A program made the position numbers and the translations under genes. A stretch of DNA of 64,000 nucleotides, from assembly GCA_019925105.1 (NCBI GenBank), contig JAHGAU010000022.1, positions 372,001 to 436,000 of the forward strand, read 5' to 3'. Source of the DNA: Niebla homalea (taxonomy: Eukaryota > Ascomycota > Lecanoromycetes > Lecanorales > Ramalinaceae). Positions 47,627 to 59,399 of the stretch are shown in pieces (the stretch's first letter is position 1; every line of letters begins with the position of its first letter). The notes under the pieces are model-generated. The model ran no database searches. It was not told where the DNA came from and saw nothing but the letters and a program-made list of their open reading frames with translations.

Positions 47627-47788
47627 TATTATATATAATATACGTATACCAAGAGCTTATTAAGTATTAATATTAAAAGGGTATAATGGCTTAACGCGTA
47701 TACTTATAATACGCACTTTCATAGCTAGGTAGACGAGAATCATACATATTACACCCACATTTTACCTCAGTACTCTTAGTACCTGAGA
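47627..47788 (+). repeat. Right LTR of the pol-less element
   Basis: Starts TATTATATATAATATACG, ends ACCTGAGA. The last 60 bp keep CpA/TpG (CATACATATTACACCCACAT) and the first 100 bp are converted, mirror image of the left LTR. Confidence 0.85.
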
Positions 47789-48309
47789 GGTTTCTTTAAT
47801 ATAAAGCCCTAAATAAAACGTTTACGTCCAATATTATAACCTTTATAACTATTATTACCGGATGATATCCGCCTGAATAACTTTATTCCACTCTGTATTC
47901 CTCTGCAGTTTAATATCCGTTAAGGCTATTATATTAAGGTCTTATAAAAAAGACGTTTTTATATCGTTACCGGTTATCGTTTACTTTATAGGTATAATAA
48001 ATCGACTTATAATAATAATAATAAACGCCGTAATAACGATAATAATCATAATATAAATACCAATAACGATTAAAAACGCCAACGTTATAATAACGGCGGT
48101 AATAACGGTAATAAAGGTAATAATAAGGGTAATAATAAGTACAAAGATAAGGAATATAAAATCTTTTCGGGGATTAAGGCCTTAATAAACCTGGCCTTTA
48201 TATACGTTATTATTATTATACCGGCTTTACCGCCCGTTATTTACCAAGATTATTAAATATATTTAACTATAGACTATATAATATAATAGATCTTTTTTTT
48301 TTGAGGAGG
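47789..48309. other. Degenerate host-element fragment, right side
   Basis: Continues 45594-45748. Plus-strand reading has an Asn-rich region near 48005-48150 (AATAATAACGGTAATAAAGG-like repeats). It ends in a T run and GAGG just before LINE C. No domain identified. Confidence 0.4.
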
Positions 48310-51300
48310 ATGGCGACGAACAAAGGGACCCCAGGGGTCCAAAACGATACGTATATGTATAGCTTAAGTAATAGCGAGGCCAATACCTTAATCGCGATAA
48401 ATATAGGTAATATAATAATTAAAAACGAGGGAATATACGGCTAAATAACTTATATTAATAAAAGTAACGGGGAAACGTATAAATAACGCGGTAATAACGT
48501 AATAAACAACCATTAAATTAAATAAGGAAATTATAATTAACGAGATATACGTAAAGAAACGCGTAAAACACGTAAAAAAAGGGTAAATAAGAAAAGCGTT
48601 AAGGAGATTAAAACCGCGATAGCGGTAAGGAGAAAGAATAACGAATATACGTAAAGCGGAAACGATATCAATAATATTAAGGACGTATAAAATAAAAAAT
48701 AAAAAAACGGAGGTAATAAACCCTAAATAATTAAAAATAAAGAATAAAAAAATATATATTAAACGTATAAAGGAGTTAAAATAAAAGAAAAGGCAATAAA
48801 AACCTTAAACGGATTACTTATAATGGAGTAAACGGTTATTACGTTAAAGACTTAACCGATACTATAAATAAAGTTACGGGGAATAAAAAAGTTCTATAAA
48901 AAAACGGGAACAAAATTAAAAGAATTAAAATAATAAAAAAAAGCTTAATAAACGGTAAAAAAAAATACCAATAAAAAACGGGGGTAAAGATTAAAAAATA
49001 GATATATATAGGGAAAAAGCAATAATAAAAACCTTTTAAATAAAAGAAACTTGGGCGATAAAGGCCGTAACGAAAGGATATATAATAAAAAAAATTAAAA
49101 AAATATAGATTAAAGAGAAAACAATAATATTAAAGAAAACGAAAACAATAATAATCCGTTTATTAATTAAAGAAAAAAGGAATATTATTATAAAAGTTAA
49201 TTTTTTATAGTTTATAAAAGCGTTTAAAGTAATAAAGAGAATATTAACGGAATAAATTATCACCGTATATAAATTATAAAACGGAAATATCCTTTTTAAT
49301 ACGGCGTTTTTTAAAGTAAAAGAAAGCTTAAAGAAATTAAAAATATAAATTAATAAAATGAATTTAAAATAATAAAAATATTGAGATAATTATTTATTAT
49401 TATGGTAAATAAAATATATTTAATATACTTTATAAAAATAAAAGAGGAGTTTACCTTAAAGCGTATAAAAAGGAGAATGCGGTCCTTTACCCCGGATTAA
49501 AAGTTATCGATTATAGGCTCCCCCGAGAACGAAAAGGCCGGATACTTTAAAACGGGTGAAAAGGTATTTTATAATTATATTAAATATAATATTAATAAGG
49601 ATATATAATGATATCTTAAATAAAAGGATTACGGAGGGAGGGTCCCTTAAATTAACCCGGCTGTAAAATAAAGCGGCGGATATTTATTAATACTTTAAGT
49701 ATTAAAAATACAAATATTTTATTACGAAATACTTTAATAATATAAAGTATATAATATATATTAAAAAGTATAATATATATAAATACGCGGGCTTAATAAA
49801 TAAGGGCCTCGCGAAAAACGTATATAAGTATATAACGTATAAGAAGGATAAATATTTAATATAAAACCCAAAATACCCGGTAAGGATTAAAGAAATTAAG
49901 CATAAAGAAATTAAAATAACCGTTAAGGCTTAATGGTATAATTTATATAAAATGAGGTTTAAGGCGGGAATAAAATTAATTAAATAAAAATAAATAAAAA
50001 ACCATAATAAATAGTATAAAGTAGAAGAAGCTTATTATAATATTAGTCTTTAAGTCCGGCCGCCTTAAAGTAATAATAATAATTATAAAAAAGCCGGAAT
50101 AAATAACGTTTAACTTTAATAAGGGGTTAATAATTTAAATAAAAGTTAACGGGGAAGCCTTAATAAAAGTTAATATATAATATATTAATACTTTTGAGAA
50201 TAATATAATATAACGTATAAAGTAAAGTAATTAAAGTAATATTACCGATATTTAAGTTTAAGGAAATAAAGAATATCGATATTATAATAATATAAAAGTT
50301 ATTATATAGTCCGTTTATATATTCCTTAATTAATTTTAAAGAAGGGTTTTACTTAATATTTAAAGGGAATAAAACGACCCGGACGTATTTCTTTATAAAT
50401 AAGAGGTTAAACGTAAATAATTAAAACGTTACTTATTATAATAGGAATCTATATATACTTTAAATTATATAAAAAAAGAATACGGAGGATAACTTAAATA
50501 TTTATAATATATATAATCCGTTATTAATTAATAAAATAAAGCTTTTTACGATACCGTTACTTAAAAACATTATATTTATACCCGGCGAATATATCTTATT
50601 AAAAAACTTTAATTTCTACTATAATATATAGAATAAAAAAGGTTATATAATTAACCATACGGAGTTAAAGGAGTTATTAATAATTATTACAATATTTAAT
50701 CTGTTTTTATTAATATTTTAAGGTATTATAACGTAAAAAAACAGGAAATTTAAAATAATAATTAATTTAACGTTTAATATAAAAAGGATAGTTAATATAG
50801 TAATTATATATAAACCTTAAGAAGATTTAAAATATAGTTTAAACTATATACCGATCCAGATAATCTTAAATTAGTCTATCAATATAACGCCGTTAATACC
50901 GGTAAAAAAGCATAAAAAACGGTTAAAAAAACTAAAATATATACGGAGGTTAAAAAGATAATAACCCGGCTAATAGAACTTTCCCGGTTAAATAATAAGG
51001 ATTAAATTAACCTCTTTATAAAACGGGTAATAGGAACGTTAAACGAAATAACCGATATAATAATTTTAATAATGAAACCGTCCCAAAAAGTTAAAACTTA
51101 TTAAAATGAAAAATATACGATAATAATTATAAAGGTAAAAACGTTACTTAAATAAGTTATTAAATATAAAAATTAAAAGATATTTAAATAGTTAAAAGAA
51201 GCTTAAAAAGGGAAGAAAAAAACCATTAAAAAAGCTAAATAAATATATTTCCGGTCGTTAATTTATAACTTATCCGTCTCCCTTTAAGGGATATAAAAGT

Positions 51301-53390
51301 TAACGAAATACGGTAAAAAGTAAAATAAAAAACCTAAATTTATCCTTAGATTTCCCGCTTTTTAAAAGGCTTATTGGTACATAAATTAATACCTTTAATA
51401 GTAAAATTAAGGCTCCTAAAGGGGCTTTCTTCCTACCTTTATTAAACGTAAATTTAATAAACATTAAAGGAATTATATACCCCGATCCGGTAATTATTAA
51501 TAAAAAAGTAACTTTAAAAATAATAATTAAAGTAATTAATAAATTAAAGAAAAATAAAGTTTTTAAATTAAACGGAATCTTAAATAAGTTCCTACCTATA
51601 TTAATAATAATATTATTATTTAAAGAGGTTTTTATTTATTTATTTTAAGTTTACTTTAAGGTTAATTATTACCTTTATAAGTTTAAGGAGGTTAAAACGA
51701 TTATCTTTAAGAAACCGGTTAAATTAAATTACTTAAAGTTAAAAGTTTATAAACTAATTATAATCCTTTATACGTTAAGGAAGGCTTTAAAAACGGTAAT
51801 CGTAAAGATCCTTAATAATTATACGGAAGAATATAGACTTTTCCTTAATTAATAAATAAAAATAAAGAAGAAAAAATTAATGGAAATAGCTTTAAAAAAT
51901 TTAATAAACGGAATATATATAGTATAAAGTTATTAAAAAAATGTAATAAGCCTTCTTTCCTTAAATATTATTAAAGCTTTTAATAAAGTAAATTACTAAA
52001 GATTATTATATAATTTACGGAATAAAGGGATATTATCCTTCCTTATAAATTAAATAAAAAGTTTCTTAAGTAATTAAACTATGTCGATTAATTTAAGGTA
52101 AAAAATAAGTCCGATAAAATTAATTATAACCGGAATACCTTAAAAGCTATTTTTTTCTTATTTTATTCTTATTCTTTAACGGCTTATTAATTAAAAAATT
52201 AATTAAGTTAAAATAAAAGGTCTAAATTGAAAGTTTTATTAATGATATTTATTTATTAATTTATAATATATTAATTTATATAAACTATTTAAAGTTAAAG
52301 TAAACTTATAAAGTCTATTTACGGCAAATAAAAACGTATAAAGCCCAGTTCGTATTATATAAATATAAATTTATTTATATAATTAAGAGCTTAAAGCTAT
52401 ATAATATAATAATGATAATAAATTTAAATAAAGTCATAATAAAATTAAAAGTTAATATTAAAATCCTTAATTTTTAAATTAACAAGAAACTTAATTAAAA
52501 GGATTATATCAAAAAGGTTTAAAGAAAGATAATATCTTAAAAAAAGTCTTACGTATTTTACAGTATTAACGTAAAATATTACTTTAATAAAAATTAAAAG
52601 AATTTATTAAGCAGTAATAAAGTTAATTATACTATATATAATTGTTATTTAATATACTTTTAAAGGTATTTTTAAATATAACAAAGAGCCTCTTTAATAA
52701 CGATAAAAAGTTTAATATTAATACTTAAAAATAATCAACGGCATATATAAAACGATACTTATCCCGGTATTAAAATCGGAAATCTCCTTACCGCCGATTA
52801 AATTATCCCTTAATTAAATAGTCGCTTAAATAAGACTTAAGAAGGTTATATACTTAATTACGATGGCAGGGAATAAACGGATCCAATTAAACCTTAAGAA
52901 GTCCTAAATAAAAAAGGGTAAAAACGGGTTATTTATCTTTTTTACTGTAATAAAGCTAGAATAGGTTAAAAAGGAGGTTAATTTAATTTACGTTTAAGAA
53001 GTTAATATAGATTTATATAAACTTATATTTAATACGGAAGAAACGGAAATTAAAAGGATTATAAAAGTAAAAATAAAAATAATTACTTAATAAATTATAT
53101 CGCGGTAAATAGAACGTTAATATAAATATAAACAATTAATCCTTTAAGGGCGATAATATTTAGCCTTAAATAGTAAAGAGATTACCGATAAGTACCTCCG
53201 CCGTTACGGGATTATAAAGAACAAATAATAACGCGTTAACGATTTCACTCCGGACGGGTAAAAACGGGTTAAGTTATTTCCTCTTTATTACGTATACCGG
53301 TAACCGGATAAACGTTAATTACGGATACGGATAAAGGAAGTAAAACGTAGTTTACGTATTTATCTTATATTTATTATTTATATATTAAAG
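48310..53390 (+). pseudogene. LINE C ORF1 and ORF2 remnants
   Basis: ORF1 runs from 48310 to about 50100, ORF2 from about 50150 on. In ORF2, LLKNFNFYYN near 50601-50630 is the GDFN box (Gly-Asp to Lys-Asn), a Leu-Tyr-rich block matches the region before the reverse transcriptase, and FINDIYLL (52235-52258) is the catalytic box with one Asp lost. The C-terminal finger region near 53260-53380 is cut by LINE D. Many TAA/TAG stops. Confidence 0.78.
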
Positions 53391-53396
53391 AAGGAA
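48310..53396 (+). mobile_element. LINE C, Tad1-type, interrupted by LINE D
   Basis: ATG at 48310 with the family 5' end MATNKGTPGVQND. Length present is 5.09 kb; by alignment with LINE E it should continue for about 0.7 kb, but LINE D starts at 53397-53401 and the rest of C must lie beyond the window. ORF1 zinc-knuckle region near 49680-49830, endonuclease from about 50275 (KNIDIIII), reverse transcriptase catalytic box FINDI at 52235-52249. Confidence 0.88.
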
Positions 53397-53400
53397 AAGA

Positions 53401-56400
53401 ATGGCGACGAACAACGGGACCCCAGAGGTTCAAAACGATATACGCGTATATAGCTTAAGTAACAGTAAGGTAAGTACCTTAAATACGATAACCGGAAGCG
53501 GAGTAATAGTGGAAATAAAGGGGGTGGAAGGGTAAACGGCCTTTATTAACGGAAATAATAATAATTTATACGGACGGCGCGATAAATATATAATAAAGAA
53601 CTATTAAATCAAATAAGGAATTTATAATTAATGAAATATACGTAAAAGGACGTATATAACGCGTAAAGGTAACGTGGTTATAAGGGGTAAATAAAGGATA
53701 AAAGAAATAGGGATAATACGCGGCGACGAATAAAAAATAAACGGGGGCGGAAAAGGCCTTATTAAATATATATAAATTAAAAAAGAGCCGGGCGAGGATA
53801 AAAGAATATCGGGTAATTAAGGATAAACTATAAAAAAGGGTAACCGTTAAACGCGCGGAGGGAATATAATAAAAAAAGAAATAATAAAAACGTTAAAAAG
53901 CTTTTTTATAATTAAATAAAACGATATTATATTAAAAACTTAATTAATATTATAAATTAAATTATAAAGGGTAAAAAACTTTTACGTAAAAACGGAAGCG
54001 AAATTAAGGGATTTAAAAAGGTTATACGGAGCTTAAAAAGCGTTAATAAAAGTACCGGTAAAAAAAAACAAAGGGAATTAAAGAGGTTATATATAAAATA
54101 AAGGAGTAACGGGAAAAATTTTACGGATAAAGGTAAAAATAAACTAAATAATAAAAGCTATAAAAATAACGTTTATATTAACGGTAAAGGAAATAAGGAT
54201 TAAAAAGAAAATAACGGTATTAAAAAAGGCAAAAATAATAACTATATAATTATTAAATAAAAAGGAAAAGAATATAATTATAAAGGTAAGCTTTTTATAA
54301 TTAATAAAAACGTTTAAAATAACGGAAGAGCCGTTAATAAAATAAATTATTACGGTATATAAATTATAAAATAAGGATATTCTTTTTAATATAACCTTAT
54401 TAAAGGCGAAAGAAAAACTTAAGAAGTTAAAAAGATAAATTAATAAAAAAAGATATAAAATAATAAAGGTATTAAGGTAATCGTTCGTTATTATAATAAA
54501 CGGGATATACTTAATAAAATTTATAAAAGAAAAAAGGAAATTACCTTAAAACGGATAAAAAGGGAGAATATAGTTTTTTATCCCGGGTTAAAAATCATTA
54601 ATTATAGCTTTCCCCGTAATAAAAGGCTAAATACCCTTAACCGGATAAAAAGTACTTTACGGTTATTTTAAATATAACGTTAATAAGGATATATAATAAT
54701 ATCCTTAATAAAAGGATAATAAAGGGTAAGTCCCTTAAATTAATAAGGTTATAGGATTAAACGGTAGATATTTATTAATATTAAAAATATTAAAAATATA
54801 AATATATTATTATAAGGTACTTAAATAATATAAAGTATATAATATACGCCGGAAAATATAATATATATAAATACGTAAACTTAATAATAAAAAGCTTAAT
54901 AAAAAATATATTAAAATATATAACGTATAAGAATAATAATTATTTAACGTAAGATTCATAATAAATAATAAGGGTTAAAGAGATTTAACGTAAGGAAATT
55001 AAAATAACGGTTAAGGTTTAACATTATAATTTATATAAATTTAAATTAATAAAATAATTAAAAATAATCTTAAAACGTAAATAAAGCCCGTTAAATAAAA
55101 AAGGATAAAACGTAATAACCTATAATATAAAAAAGAAAAAACTTATAACGATATTAACTTTTAAGGCTAACCGTTTAACCGGGATAATTATTATAATAAG
55201 AAAGTTAAAGTAAATAACGTTTAACCTTAAAAAGAAATTATTTATATAAATAAAAGTTAATAAAGAAAACTTAATAAAAGCTAATATATAGTACGTTTAT
55301 ACTTTTAAGGATAATATAATATAACGTACATAAAAAAGTAATTAAAGCTATAATATTAATATTTAAATTTAAGGAAATAAAGGATATTAATATTATAATA
55401 ATATAAAAGCTACTATATAACTTATATATACGCTTTTTAATTAACCCGGGAGATAATTTTTACTTAACCTTTAAAGGAAACGAGAAAATATAAATATATT
55501 TTTTTTATAAATAAAAAGTTAAATATAAATAATTAAAATATTACTTATTACGGAAAGAATTTATATACGTTTTAAATTATATAAAAAGGAAATATTAAGG
55601 GAAACTTAAATATTTATAACGCGTATAATCCGCCGCCGGCCAATAAGAAAAACTTTTTACGACCTTATTACTTAAGGAAATTATAGTTATACCTAATAAA
55701 TACCTCTTAATAAAAGATTTTAATCTTTATTATATTAAGTAAAATAAAAAAGGGTATATAATTAATTACGTTAAGTTTAAAGAGTTATTAATAATTATTA
55801 TCCGGTTTAACCTTATATTATTAATATTAAAAAAGACTATAATATAAAAAGGCTAAGGATTTAGGACTATAATTGATTTAACGTTTAACTTAGAAAATAT
55901 CGTTAATATAATTATTATATACGGGTTATAAAAGGACTTAAAATATAACTTAAATTATATACCGATATAAATAACTTTAAATTAAACCGTTAATATAACC
56001 TTATTATTACCGGTAAGGAAGGCGTAAAAAACGGTTAAGGAAATAAAGGTTTATATAAAAACGGAAAAGACGGTAATATAGTTTACGGATTTCCCTTAAT
56101 TAAATAATAAAAACCGGATCGATTTCTTTATAAAGTAAATAATAAAAGTATTAAACGAAATAATTAATAAAATAATCTTATTAATAAAGCTTTCTTAAAA
56201 AGTTAAAACTTATTAAAATAAAAAATATATAACCGTAACCGTAAAAGCGAAAAAGTTAATTAAATAAACTTTTAAGTATAAAAATTAAAAAATACTTAAT
56301 TAATTAAGGATTACTTAAGAAAAAAAGGAAAAGATTTTTAAGAAGGTTAAGTAAATATACTTTTAGTTTACGGTATATAACTTAACGGTTTTACCTTATA

Positions 56401-57520
56401 ATATTTAAAAATTAATAAAGTATAATAAGGAATAAAATAAGAAATTAAAGTTTATCCTTAAATTCCCGCCTTTTAAAAGATTCAATAATATATTAATTAA
56501 TACCTTTAATGGTAAGATTAAGGCCCTTAAGGGAATTTTTTCCCTTTCTATTAGAAGTTAACTTAAACGATATCGATAATATTACGTACCTTAACTTTGT
56601 ATTAATAAATAAGGTAATAATATAAAATATAATAATTAAAGCGATTAATAAATTAAAAAAAAATAAAGCCCCGGGATTAAATAAGATTCTTAATAGATTC
56701 TTATTAATAATAATTTTATTATTTAAGAAGATTTTTACTTACCTTTTTTAAGTATATTTAAACGTTGATTATTACTTACGTAAGTTTAAGAAAATAAAAA
56801 TAATTATCTTTAAGAAGCTTATTAAGCCGGATTACTTTAAGGTAAAGTTTTATAAAGCTATTATATTCCTTTATACGTTAAAAAAGGCCTTAAAAACGGT
56901 AATAACGAAGATCCTTAATAACTATATAAAGAATTACGGATTTCTTTTTAACTAATAAATAAAAGTAAAAAAAAGGTTAATTAATAAAAATAACCCTTAA
57001 AAAATTAATTAACGGCATATATACGGTATAAGGTTACGGGGAAAAGTATATTACGAATCTTCTTTTTCTTAATATTATAAGTATTTTCAATAAGGTAAAC
57101 TATTAAAGATTATTATATAACTTAAAAAAGAAGGGGATATTACCCTTCTTAATTAAATAAATAAAGAATTTTTTAAGCGATTAAGTTATATTAATTAACT
57201 TAAAATAAAAAATAAGCTTAATAAAGCCCGTTATAATAAGGATTCCTTAAAGATTATTTATTTTTTTTATATTATTTTTATTCTTTAACGGTTTATTAAT
57301 TAAGGAGCTTATTAAGTTAAAATAGAAAATTTAAATCGGAAAATTTATTAATAACGTTTATTTCCTAATTTATAATACCTTTATACGTATAAATTATTTA
57401 AAATTAAAATAAATTTACGAAGTTTATTTTTAATAAATAAAAACTTATAAAACTTAATTTATACCGTATAAGTATAAACTTATTTATATAATTAAAAGCT
57501 TAAAGCTATATAATATAATA
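53401..57520 (+). pseudogene. LINE D ORF1 and ORF2 remnants (5' part)
   Basis: ORF1 from 53401 to about 55200, with the knuckle region near 54765-54900. ORF2 begins around 55330. Endonuclease: LIKDFNLYY at about 55710-55740. Reverse transcriptase: catalytic box FINNVYFL at 57344-57367, both Asp now Asn, so this copy is catalytically dead for that reason alone. Confidence 0.8.
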
Positions 57521-57524
57521 ATTA

Positions 57525-57535
57525 TAATAAACTTA
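57525..57535 (+). repeat. Target-site duplication of LINE E, left copy
   Basis: TAATAAACTTA, repeated at 63339-63349 after the LINE E tail. Removing E and one copy restores the alignment of LINE D with its relatives. Confidence 0.82.
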
Positions 57536-57540
57536 GAAAA

Positions 57541-59290
57541 ATGGCGACGAACAACGGGACCCCAGGGGTCAGAAACGATGCACGCGTGCATAATTTAAGT
57601 AATAATAAGGATAATACCTTAAATATAATAAACAGAAGCGGAGTAATGGTAAAAATAAAGGGGGAGGAAGGGTAAACGGCTTAAATTAATAAGAATAATA
57701 ATAAGGTATATAAATAACGCGATAAATACGAGATAAAAAGGCTTTAAATTAAATAGGGAGTTTATGGTTAATAAGATATACGTAAAGGAACGCGTATAAT
57801 ACGTAAAAATATTATTATTAAGGGTAATAAATAAAAAGTAAAGGGGACGAGGATAGTACGTAGGGATAAATAGGGGATAAACGGAGGCATAAAAGGCCTT
57901 ATTAAGTATATATAAATTAAAAGAAAGTTAAAGGAAAATAAGGAAATATTAAATAAATAAGAATAAATTATAAAAAGAAATAATTATTAAATACGTAAAA
58001 GAAAAGTAATAAAAGAGGAAATAATAAGGACGTTAAAAGGTTTCCTTATAATTATATAAAAGGATATTATATTAAAGATTTAATTAATATTATAAATCGG
58101 ATTATAGGGAATAAAAGACTTTTACGTAAATACGGGGAGAGGGTTAAAGGAGTTAAAAAAATTACGTAAAGCTTAAAAAACGGTAATAAAAACGCCGGCG
58201 GACGGAGGTAAAAAAAAACAGAAAAAATATATATGAAATAAAAGAATAACGGGGGAAACTTTAAAAAAAAGAGCGGGGATAAGCTGGATAATAAAAGCCG
58301 TAAAAACGGCGTTAACGTTAATAATAAAAAAAGTAAAAATAAGGGAGAAAATAATAACGTTAAAGAAGGCGAGGATAATAATTATATAATTATCGGACGA
58401 GGAAAAAGGAGTATAATGGTAAAAATAAACCTATTATAATTAATAAAGGCATTTAAAGTAATAAGAAAACCGTTAATAAAACAGATTATTATAATATATA
58501 AGCTATAAAGTAAGGATATTTTCCTTAATATAATCTTATTAAAAGCAAAAGAAAAGTTAAAGAAGTTAAAGGAATAAACCGGTAAAAAAAGGTATAAAAC
58601 GGTAAAAATATTAAGGCAATCTTTTATTATCGCGGTAAACGGGATATATTTAATAAAGTTTACGGGGAAGGAAGGGGAAATTACCTTAAGGCGGATAAAG
58701 AAAAAGAATACGGTTTTTACTTTAAGTTAAAGATTATTAATTATAATTTCCTTTTTATAATAAAGAAATTAAACGTTTTCGGTTATATAAAGAGATACTT
58801 TATAGTTATCTTAAGCGTAACGTTAATAAAGATATATAATAATATTTTTAATAAAAGGGTAATAAAAAGTAAATCCCTTAAATTAATAAGACCTTAGGAT
58901 TAAATAGCGGATATTTATAAATATTTTAAATATTAAAGATATACATATATTATTATAAAGTACCTTAATAATATAAAATATATAATATATATTAAAAAAG
59001 CATAATATATATAAATATATTAATCTAATAATAAAAAGCTTAATAAAGAATACGCCAAAATACGTAATATACGGTAATAATAATTACTCAGCGTAAAACT
59101 TACGGTATATAATAAAAGCGAAAAAGACCTAGCGTAAGGAAATTAGGATAACGGTTAAAATTTAATATTATAATTTATATAAATTTAAACCGGCGAAATA
59201 ATTAAAGACGATATTAAAACGTAAACGGAGCCTATTAAACGGGGAAGGGTAAAACGTAATAATTAATAATATAAAGAAAAGGAAGCTTAT
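57541..59290 (+). pseudogene. LINE E ORF1 remnant
   Basis: Starts MATNNGTPGVRNDARVHN. The central block reads KLKEL/KKLKE, KRYKTVKILRQSFIIAVNGIYL and FTGKEGEITLRRIKKKNTVF (58560-58720), a conserved RNA-binding part of Tad1 ORF1. Knuckle-like motifs with Cys to Tyr changes lie near 58915-59060. The 5' end is the best preserved of all copies. Confidence 0.82.
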
Positions 59291-59399
59291 AGTAATATTA
59301 ACCCTTAAAGCCGGTTACTTAATTAAGATTATTATCGTAATAAAAAGACTAGGATAAATAATGCTTAATTTTAAAAAGAAACCATTTATATAAATAAAA

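Larger units (their letters stand above)
45749..47788 (+). mobile_element. Short LTR retroelement without pol (2,040 bp)
   Basis: Two 162-bp LTRs (45749-45910 and 47627-47788) flanked by the 5-bp duplication GGTTT (45744-45748 and 47789-47793), so it integrated like an LTR retrotransposon. The interior is only 1.7 kb. I found no integrase, reverse transcriptase or RNase H motif. One degenerate plus-strand reading runs through it. It is best seen as a non-autonomous element, perhaps coding only a gag-like protein, mobilised by another element. LTR sequence differs from the Copia families here. Confidence 0.75.
53401..57535 (+). mobile_element. LINE D, Tad1-type, 5' part, interrupted by LINE E
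   Basis: Starts at ATG 53401 with the spared 5' end. It is cut after 4.13 kb by LINE E, in the part that follows the reverse transcriptase catalytic box, and resumes at 63350. The breakpoint matches position 61668 of LINE E, so no sequence is missing. Confidence 0.9.

Noticed and set aside
49036..49263. 75-codon minus-strand frame
   Set aside because: Antisense of LINE C ORF1, the same shadow as at 40309 and 20430.
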